Shown here piece by piece: positions 1 through 5,420 of a DNA stretch of 11,005 bases. The DNA is from Clostridiales bacterium UBA6330 (GTDB taxonomy: Bacteria; Bacillota; Clostridia; Oscillospirales; CAG-272). The stretch covers positions 1,564 to 12,568 of the forward strand of contig DJSQ01000102.1 in assembly GCA_002438075.1 (NCBI GenBank). Reading direction: 5' to 3'. Position 1 is the first letter of the stretch. Each line of letters begins with the position of its first letter. A program made the position numbers and the translations under genes. A model generated the notes under the pieces. It did no database searches. It worked only from the letters and a program-made list of their open reading frames with translations, and was not told the DNA's origin.

Positions 1-13
1 GCCCTTGACTGCG

Positions 14-31
14 CCGCCTTTGAAAAGGCGG
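14..31. other. GC-rich hairpin downstream of the AraC-family gene
   Basis: CCGCCTT and AAGGCGG form a perfect 7-bp stem around a TGAA loop, and the T-A next to the loop could extend it. It lies about 30 bases past the regulator's stop codon, where a terminator would be expected. Neither strand has a T-run right after the stem, so it is not a classical intrinsic terminator. It may be a processing or stability hairpin, or the edge of a repeat that continues outside the window. Confidence 0.3.
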
Positions 32-61
32 GCGAAACTTTCATCCCACGACAAAAGTCGG

Positions 62-832
62 TTATTTCGTGGTGCGGTTCGCTTTACGGTAGGCGATGGG
101 GGAACAGCCTGTGCGGGCGGTGAAGGCTTTGGAAAATGCGGCGGAATCGTTAAAGCCGATTTGTGCGGCGATTTGGGCAACCGAATCGTCGGAAAAGAGC
201 AGGCGCTTTTTGGCGTGGTTCAGGCGCGCGGTCTGAATATAGCCGCCGAGGGTCATGGCAGTCTCGGACTTGAAAATGCGGCAGAGATGGAATTTGGAAA
301 TGTGCATGGCGGTGGCGAGTGCGTCCAGCGAGAGGTCCGAGAGCAGATTTCGGTTGATGTAGGCAACGGTACGCGCGGAAATGCTGTTGTCGGGGATGAA
401 CTGCTCGGATTTGCGCGAAAGGCAGTCATCCAACAGGAGCAAAAGCTCTGCACAGACCCGCAATTCGGAGGCGCCGCTCTCCTTCATCTGCGCGAGGCGG
501 TCAAAGCGCGCGGAGAAGGTGTCCGAATCGGCGAGCGAGAAGTACGAGGAGAGCGACAGCGGCATTCCGCCTGTCAGCTCCGCGAGGAGCGCGCGGTCAA
601 ACAACAGCTTGTTGCGCACGTAATCGGCGGGGACATCGGGGGAGGTGCAGTGAATTGTGCCCGTGTCGATGACGAATACATCGCTCGGGCGGAAGGCGCA
701 GAAGTTGTCTCCCAACAGAATCCGCCCCGTGCCGTGCAGGATTTGTACAATCTCGATTTTGTCATCGTGGACGTGCTGACTGCTGAACAATGCGTCCATT
801 CCGCGCTGGCGGTTGTAAAGCTCGTATACCAT
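62..832 (-). CDS. AraC-family transcriptional regulator (cupin sensor plus double HTH)
   Basis: This is a 256-aa one-component regulator that probably controls the divergent sialic-acid operon. The N-terminal part (about residues 10-90) looks like an AraC-type cupin sensor, with the histidine-rich HVHDD segment and GTGRILLGD followed by PSDVFVIDTGTIH. The C-terminal part (about 166-250) is the AraC/XylS DNA-binding domain. Its first helix-turn-helix lies around LDALATAMHISKFHLCRIF and its second around VAQIAAQIGFNDSAAFSKAF, ending in the usual GCSPIAYRK. The length is typical of the family. The ATG at 832 was chosen over an in-frame ATG at 934 because a GGGAGGG ribosome binding site lies 4 bases upstream of it. 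The predicted promoter at 865-893 would also start transcription downstream of the longer start. The ligand is not readable from sequence; a sialic acid or amino sugar is inferred from context only. AraC proteins with this layout are usually activators. Confidence 0.93.
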   Translation of the reverse strand: MVYELYNRQRGMDALFSSQHVHDDKIEIVQILHGTGRILLGDNFCAFRPSDVFVIDTGTIHCTSPDVPADYVRNKLLFDRALLAELTGGMPLSLSSYFSLADSDTFSARFDRLAQMKESGASELRVCAELLLLLDDCLSRKSEQFIPDNSISARTVAYINRNLLSDLSLDALATAMHISKFHLCRIFKSETAMTLGGYIQTARLNHAKKRLLFSDDSVAQIAAQIGFNDSAAFSKAFTARTGCSPIAYRKANRTTK

Positions 833-864
833 CCTGCCCTCCCGAATTCCGACTGTTTGATACC

Positions 865-893
865 AGTATAGCACATTTCCTTCCGAAAAGCAA
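865..893 (-). promoter_or_regulatory. Predicted sigma-A promoter of the AraC-family gene
   Basis: Read on the minus strand there is TTGCTT (888-893), a 17-bp spacer ending in TGTGC, then TATACT (865-870). The TG one base before the -10 makes it an extended -10 promoter. The start point would fall near 858, giving a leader of about 26 bases that carries the GGGAGGG ribosome binding site at 837-843. The -35 overlaps one copy of the AAAAGCAA repeat, which would allow autoregulation. Confidence 0.7.
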
Positions 894-930
894 GATATAA
901 CAAGAAAATAAAAAATAAAAGCAATATTGC
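886..930. promoter_or_regulatory. Candidate regulator-binding region: AAAAGCAA direct repeats and GCAATATTGC palindrome
   Basis: AAAAGCAA occurs at 886-893 and again at 917-924, in the same orientation and 31 bp apart, close to three helical turns. The second copy runs into the perfect 10-bp palindrome GCAATATTGC (921-930). Direct repeats on one face of the helix are the usual binding mode of AraC-family dimers, and the region lies between the two divergent promoters. That this regulator binds here is inference; the region is AT-rich, so chance similarity is possible. Confidence 0.35.
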
Positions 931-933
931 GCA

Positions 934-962
934 TTCCATATTTGGTTGAACTGTGCTATAAT
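934..962 (+). promoter_or_regulatory. Predicted promoter of the sialic-acid operon
   Basis: A consensus TATAAT (957-962) is preceded by TGTGC, giving a TGn extended -10. At 17-bp spacing the -35 position holds TTCCAT (934-939), a poor match to TTGACA. A perfect extended -10 with a weak -35 fits a promoter that an AraC-type activator could help. The start point would be near 969, with a leader of about 49 bases before the ATG at 1018. Confidence 0.7.
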
Positions 963-972
963 AGTGGTAGTT

Positions 973-988
973 ACAGCGGATGCGCTGT
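973..988 (+). promoter_or_regulatory. Perfect inverted repeat / 5' stem-loop in the operon leader
   Basis: ACAGCG (973-978), GATG loop, CGCTGT (983-988): a perfect 6-bp inverted repeat beginning a few bases after the predicted transcription start. In RNA it would be a stem-loop almost at the 5' end of the operon transcript, of the sort that can protect mRNA. In DNA it is positioned like a repressor operator. The sequence does not decide between these. Confidence 0.45.
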
Positions 989-1017
989 GCGAATATCACA
1001 ATTCGGAGGGAGAATTC

Positions 1018-2691
1018 ATGAAAAAGCGACTCTTGTTCATCTTGGTTTTTGCAATCCTGTTGACTGCGGTTCCGTCGGTCGGGCTTCGTGCTTCCGCGGC
1101 GGCGGGGGAGGCTTGGGACGGCAGTATCGGGACCTCGTTTGACGGCGGGACGGGCACCCAAGCGGACCCCTATCTCATCGGCTCGGGCAAAACGCTGGCG
1201 TACCTCGCCAAGCAGGTCAACGAGGAAAAAAAGCGTTACGATGCGAAAACATATTTCCGCATGACCGCCGATATCGACCTCGGCAATCTGCCGTGGACCG
1301 CGATTGGAAAATATGAGGACGGGACCAATGCCAACCGTCTTTGCTTCAACGGTCACTTTGACGGGGACGGGCACTGCATCACGGGGCTGAACGCAGTCGC
1401 ACCCGACAGCACGGCAACCCGCATCGGTTTGTTTGGAGTGATGCTCACAGGCAGTGTGCGCAACCTCGGCATTGAGAGCGGGACTGTGAATGTAACCACG
1501 CAGGTGGGCGGCGCGATTGTCGCGGAGGTGACCTACAGCGGTGTTGTCATTCAGAATTGCTATAACAACGCGACCGTGCGGAGAATTTCGGGTGACAACA
1601 ACGGCGGTATGATGCGTATCGGCGGAATTGTCGGTGTGATGAACAATGCGAACGCGGTGATTGCCGACTGCGTGAACTACGGCAAAATCGATGCCTCCGT
1701 GTCGGGCTCGAATAATGGCACCGGCTTTGGCGGTATCTGCGGATTTGCACAGGCGGGAACGCTTCGGAATTGCTACAACCTCGGGCAGGTCAACGGCGGC
1801 TCCTGTTGGGCGGGCGGATTGGTCGGACTTGTGACAAGTGCCAATGCCAAATTGGAGAGCTGCGCTTCGTCGGGGCTGGTGTATACCCGCTTCAGCGCGA
1901 GCGGAGAAACCAACACGCACTGCGCGGGCGGTTATCTGGTCGGGCGCGCAACGGCGGCTCCCGTTATGACCGACTGCGTGGCGTACACTGTGGATTATGC
2001 GGCGGTCGGCGCGTCCTTCGTTGAGGACGGAAAGACCTACTACCCCGCAGAAAAGCTGCTTGCCAACGGCGATGCGGCGCTGGTGTCGGGAACGGTCAAT
2101 CCAACCGACCGCCTGAATCCCACGCCCTACGAAAATGCGCCCGTCATGCACTACGGCGCGGGCGTGCGGCTGGTGAAGGACAGCAGTGGTCTGCGCTTCC
2201 TTGCAACCGTCTCAAAGGCGGCGCTGGACGCGGCGGAGGCGGACAAGGACGAGGGAACGGCGGTAACCGTGGGAACGCTGGTCTGCCCTGCCGATTTGGT
2301 GGCAGAGCGCTCGACCTTTACGCACCGCGCACTGGATTTGGCGGGAACGTTGTATCAGGACGTGACCGCCGCCGATGGGCTGTCCTATGACGCGGACGGA
2401 AACGCAACGGTTCGGGTGGCGCTGGTCGGCATTGACGAGACGAATTACACGCGCGCCTTTGCCGCACGGACCTATATCCGTTACATCAAAAACGGGGAGA
2501 CGGTTTATCTTTACGCGGATTACGTTGCGGCGGACCATGCAAGAAGCATTGCCGCGGTTGCGAAAGCCGCGCTTGCCGATATCCGCACCGAGCGGGACGA
2601 GAAGTACGCATTTGCCGTGGAGGGCGGCTACAGCCCCTACAATTCGGCGGAGCGCGCGGTCCTCTCGGGTTATCTGAATGCCGCAAACTGA
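1018..2691 (+). CDS. Secreted GLUG-repeat protein with C-terminal GLRF-type domain
   Basis: This 557-aa protein has a signal peptide (residues 1 to about 28: KKR, a hydrophobic stretch, then an ASA cleavage region). The ATG at 1018 sits 8 bases after GGAGG and was preferred to the in-frame ATG at 946, which lies upstream of the promoter -10. After the signal comes the WDG...GT..DPYLI...LAYLA..VN opening (33-68) typical of GLUG-repeat surface proteins. Glycine-rich repeats of the GLUG type follow (about 138-275: LFGVMLTG, IGGIVGVM, FGGICGFA, AGGLVGLV), each with an N/D-C-x-N/Y step suggesting a beta-helix. Residues about 379-557 form a separate domain (GAGVRL...SSGLRF, ending in a YSPYN/YL segment). 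I recall it as a recurring C-terminal module in Clostridia secreted proteins; its function is unknown to me. There is no membrane anchor or LPXTG, so the protein is probably released. Its first 340 or so residues are paralogous to the protein at 2876-5389. A role in adhesion or glycan contact is inferred from the neighbours. Confidence 0.88.
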   Translation: MKKRLLFILVFAILLTAVPSVGLRASAAAGEAWDGSIGTSFDGGTGTQADPYLIGSGKTLAYLAKQVNEEKKRYDAKTYFRMTADIDLGNLPWTAIGKYEDGTNANRLCFNGHFDGDGHCITGLNAVAPDSTATRIGLFGVMLTGSVRNLGIESGTVNVTTQVGGAIVAEVTYSGVVIQNCYNNATVRRISGDNNGGMMRIGGIVGVMNNANAVIADCVNYGKIDASVSGSNNGTGFGGICGFAQAGTLRNCYNLGQVNGGSCWAGGLVGLVTSANAKLESCASSGLVYTRFSASGETNTHCAGGYLVGRATAAPVMTDCVAYTVDYAAVGASFVEDGKTYYPAEKLLANGDAALVSGTVNPTDRLNPTPYENAPVMHYGAGVRLVKDSSGLRFLATVSKAALDAAEADKDEGTAVTVGTLVCPADLVAERSTFTHRALDLAGTLYQDVTAADGLSYDADGNATVRVALVGIDETNYTRAFAARTYIRYIKNGETVYLYADYVAADHARSIAAVAKAALADIRTERDEKYAFAVEGGYSPYNSAERAVLSGYLNAAN

Positions 2692-2706
2692 AAGGAGCAA
2701 AGAAAA

Positions 2707-2850
2707 ATGAGAAACGGACGGGTTTACGAAAAGCCGATCGGAATGCCGATCTGGATTGGGACAGAGGATGTGATCCGCACCTCGGAATTGGCGGATGCGG
2801 ACAACGGTGACGATGTGGTTCACGATATTTGGGGCGTTCGCACGCTCTGA
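2707..2850 (+). CDS. 47-aa small protein between the GLUG genes
   Basis: A short reading frame begins with ATG at 2707, 9 bases after a strong AAAGGAG, and ends with TGA at 2848-2850. It almost fills the 184-base gap between the two GLUG genes. The next gene's own AAAGGAG follows 12 bases later. The product has no signal peptide or membrane helix. It starts basic, carries YEKP (7-10), then TEDVIRTS (19-26), then an acidic stretch with six D/E residues (27-40), and ends WGVRTL. I recall small gut-Clostridia proteins with the same layout (Y-x-K-P followed by E-D-[VI]-I-x-T-S). They lack a known function, and I could not confirm the match. It could be a regulator, a modified peptide precursor or a partner of the surface proteins. 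The strong ribosome binding site and operon position are the main evidence that it is real. Confidence 0.6.
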   Translation: MRNGRVYEKPIGMPIWIGTEDVIRTSELADADNGDDVVHDIWGVRTL

Positions 2851-2875
2851 TACAGACAGGAAAAGGAGAAACGTT

Positions 2876-5389
2876 ATGAAAACAGGGTACAGATTACAGG
2901 CTTGGGCGGTTCTGCTCGCACTTTGCATCGGTCTGCTCGGCGCACTCACGCTTCCCGCCCTTGCGGACGGGGAGAGCACCGTATGGGACGGCACCGTTGG
3001 CACCGCCTTTGACGGCGGAAGCGGGACCGAGGAGGACCCCTATCTCATCGGCTCGGGCAAAACGCTGGCGTATCTTGCGCATCTGGTCAACGAGGTGAGC
3101 GCGGAGGAGGGCGGCGGACAGCAACGCAACCTTTATTTCCGTCTCACTGCCGACATCGACCTCGGCGGCAAGCCGTGGACGGCAATCGGAAAGGACTATG
3201 AGGGCAGTTATGGAAGAGTTCCCTTCAACGGCAATTTTGACGGCGCGGGACACGTTGTGAAAAATCTCAACGCCGTGGCTGCCGAGGGCGCGAGACTCAC
3301 GGGTCTGTTCGGCTTGAGCTACACGGCGCACATTCGGAATCTCGGAATCGAGAGCGGAACCGTGACCGTTACCACCGCATATGGCGCGGGCATTCTGGCA
3401 GTTGCGCAGGGCGTTGCGGACGCGAGCACCGTGATTGAAAACTGTTATAACAACGCAACCGTCCGCAAGGAGGGCAACCCCGGCGGCATGACCGAAATGG
3501 GCGGCATTGTGGGGTATTCGGTCCACGCGAATGTTGTGATTCGGAATTGCGTGAACTACGGTCTGATTGACGGCGGCGTTGCGGGGGCAAATCAGAATAC
3601 CTCCATGGGCGGTGTTGTCGGATTCGCACAGCGCGGGACCATCGAGAGCTGCTACAACCTCGGAACCGTCAACTCGGGCTTTGCAAGGGGCGGCGGACTG
3701 TTCGGAATGTGCAACCAGCCGCAGGACTTTGTTGTCAAAGACTGCGCAACGGCGGGGCTTGTTTACAACCGCGCAACGGACAACGCACTCCCAACGGGAA
3801 CCTTTGCGGCGAAGCTGACAGCCGCGCCGAAGGAAATCAGCGGATGCACGGTCTACACAAAGGCATTCGCGGAGTATCGGGGCGGAACCTTTACCGCCGA
3901 GGAGAAGGAATACCGCGTGGCACAGGCGCTTGCGGGGGACGGCGCGAGCTACATCACGGGCGTGACGGTCAATACGACCGATGAAATACCGTCCGTAACC
4001 GCGCGGGGCGAGAAATTCGTGAACGCCACCGAGTGGGGAAGGTACCTTGCGGGCAGTATCGGAAACGGAACACCCGCCGCGATTGACGGTGTGGCGGACG
4101 AGGCGTACTTCGGCTCCTTCGCGCGCTATGAGCTCGGCACCGAGGGCGGAATGCGCGCCGACCTGCATCTGGTGGCGGACGCGCGGAATCTGTACCTCTT
4201 CGCCTCGGTGAGAAGCTCCGAGGCGGCAAGCGATGCGGTGTCGCTGACCGTGGTTTCCGGCACGGAGACCGCGACCTTCCGCGTCACGCGGGACGGCACG
4301 CTGACCGCCGACAGCGCCGAGAAGCAGGAGGCTTCGGAGGCGGCTGTGCTTGCAACCGACGGCGCATGGACCGCCGAGGCGCTCCTGCCCGTCAGCCTGA
4401 TGGGAATCCATTCGGTCAACCTGACCGTTACGCTGACGAATGCGGCGGGAGAGCATCCCGAGACCCTTGAAGCGGTCCCCGTGCGCGACATTCTCGGAAA
4501 CGAGGGGGTGGCGGTCACGGGAATCGAGCTGAACAAAACCGAGCTGGCGCTGAAAACGGGCGAAAGTGCAACGCTGACTGCGAAGGTCACGCCGTTTGAC
4601 GCGTATGACCCCACGGTGGAGTGGTCGAGCAGTGACACAACGGTGCTGTCGGTTTCCGACCGCGGCATTGTGAAGGCAAGCAAGCCCGGGCGCGCAACGG
4701 TCACGGCAAAAACGCGGGACGGCGGGCATGAGGCAACCTGCACCGTGACGGTGACCCCGAACGAGGTCACGGGGGTGACGCTGAGCCTGACCGAGCTGAC
4801 GCTGGAGATTGGGAAAAAGAAGCTGTTGGTCTGCACGGTGGCACCCGAGAACGCGGACAACAAGAATGTGACATGGACCTCGGGGAACGAGGCGGTTGCA
4901 ACCGTTTCGGCAAACGGGCTGGTCACGGCGCAGGGCGGCGGAGAGACGGACATCACCGTGACAACCGAGGACGGCACATTTGAGGCGGTCTGCCACGTTA
5001 CGGTTACCGTCACGCTGTCGGGGCTGACATTCTCCGAATCGGAGATTTCCATGACGGTTGGCGAGAAAAAGACGGTCTCGGCGGAGAAAACGCCGTCGGA
5101 CGCAACCGACCCGCTGACATGGGAGAGCAGTGACAGCACGGTGGTCAGCGTGAACGAGCAGGGCGAATTGACCGCGCTTGCGGCTGGAAGTGCAACCGTG
5201 ACGGTGAAAAACGCGGACGGAAGCATCCAAGCCACGCTGACGGTAACGGTCACGGAGCCTGCGGAGAGCACCCCGACCGACACGGAGGAGCCGAAGGGCT
5301 GTGCATCGGCACTCGGCGCGGGGCTTCCGATGCTTCTTGCGATCGCGGCAATCGGCACGGTTGCAAAAAAGAGGAAGCACGGGAACTGA
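2876..5389 (+). CDS. Membrane-anchored GLUG protein with CBM9-like and three Big_2 domains
   Basis: This is an 837-aa surface protein. The ATG at 2876 follows AAAGGAG by 7 bases, and the longer in-frame start at 2795 would run through the small gene. The signal peptide is residues 1-30, cleaved after ALA. The GLUG/beta-helix region (about 35-350) opens with WDG...DPYLI (54-58) and carries GGIVGYS, GGVVGFA and GGLFGMC steps. It is paralogous to the N-terminal part of the upstream protein. Residues about 402-540 (AIDGVADEAYFG..., LHLVADARNLYLFASVR) resemble a CBM9-like/DOMON beta-sandwich. Three Big_2 immunoglobulin-like repeats follow (about 545-625, 631-706, 712-790), each with the VTG-I-x-L-N...L...G...L and W-x-S-S/G-x-x-x-V-x-V signatures. 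The C-terminus has an acidic linker, GCAS (808-811), one hydrophobic helix (about 812-830) and KKRK, so the protein is held in the membrane without LPXTG. The likely role is a stalked, cell-bound glycan-contacting protein; the ligand is unknown. Confidence 0.9.
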   Translation: MKTGYRLQAWAVLLALCIGLLGALTLPALADGESTVWDGTVGTAFDGGSGTEEDPYLIGSGKTLAYLAHLVNEVSAEEGGGQQRNLYFRLTADIDLGGKPWTAIGKDYEGSYGRVPFNGNFDGAGHVVKNLNAVAAEGARLTGLFGLSYTAHIRNLGIESGTVTVTTAYGAGILAVAQGVADASTVIENCYNNATVRKEGNPGGMTEMGGIVGYSVHANVVIRNCVNYGLIDGGVAGANQNTSMGGVVGFAQRGTIESCYNLGTVNSGFARGGGLFGMCNQPQDFVVKDCATAGLVYNRATDNALPTGTFAAKLTAAPKEISGCTVYTKAFAEYRGGTFTAEEKEYRVAQALAGDGASYITGVTVNTTDEIPSVTARGEKFVNATEWGRYLAGSIGNGTPAAIDGVADEAYFGSFARYELGTEGGMRADLHLVADARNLYLFASVRSSEAASDAVSLTVVSGTETATFRVTRDGTLTADSAEKQEASEAAVLATDGAWTAEALLPVSLMGIHSVNLTVTLTNAAGEHPETLEAVPVRDILGNEGVAVTGIELNKTELALKTGESATLTAKVTPFDAYDPTVEWSSSDTTVLSVSDRGIVKASKPGRATVTAKTRDGGHEATCTVTVTPNEVTGVTLSLTELTLEIGKKKLLVCTVAPENADNKNVTWTSGNEAVATVSANGLVTAQGGGETDITVTTEDGTFEAVCHVTVTVTLSGLTFSESEISMTVGEKKTVSAEKTPSDATDPLTWESSDSTVVSVNEQGELTALAAGSATVTVKNADGSIQATLTVTVTEPAESTPTDTEEPKGCASALGAGLPMLLAIAAIGTVAKKRKHGN

Positions 5390-5393
5390 AGCG

Positions 5394-5420
5394 ATGCAAA
5401 TACAATACAAATGCAAATGA
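5394..5420 (+). other. Repeat and mini-ORF at the start of the surface sialidase gene
   Basis: ATGCAAAT occurs twice, at 5394-5401 and 5411-5418; the second copy contains the sialidase start. The first copy opens an eight-codon frame (MQIQYKCK) whose TGA at 5418-5420 overlaps the in-frame ATG at 5417 as ATGA. No clear Shine-Dalgarno sequence precedes 5411. The segment may be a coupling element, a duplicated start region, or chance in A-rich DNA. Confidence 0.25.

Noticed and set aside
14..60. Possible intrinsic terminator shared with a gene left of the window
   Set aside because: The hairpin at 14-31 is convincing but has no T-run on either strand. The second small stem (CGAC-AAAA-GTCG, 49-60) is too weak to count, so only a generic hairpin is listed.
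5..871. A 288-codon open frame on the plus strand opposite the AraC-family gene
   Set aside because: The minus-strand frame has convincing cupin and HTH motifs, a ribosome binding site and a promoter. The plus-strand frame has no recognisable domain and no ribosome binding site.
946..1017. Longer start for the first GLUG protein at ATG 946
   Set aside because: That start lies upstream of the predicted -10 (957-962) and would bury the signal peptide. ATG 1018 has a good GGAGG site and gives a standard signal sequence.
2795..2875. Longer start for the second GLUG protein at ATG 2795
   Set aside because: It would overlap the small gene in another frame and put 27 odd residues before a normal signal peptide. 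ATG 2876 has its own AAAGGAG.
1560..3700. Repeated CTATAACAACGC and similar segments between the GLUG genes as possible DNA repeats
   Set aside because: They are in the same reading frame and encode the paralogous CYNNATVR-type steps. They reflect gene duplication and protein repeats, not a mobile or regulatory DNA repeat.
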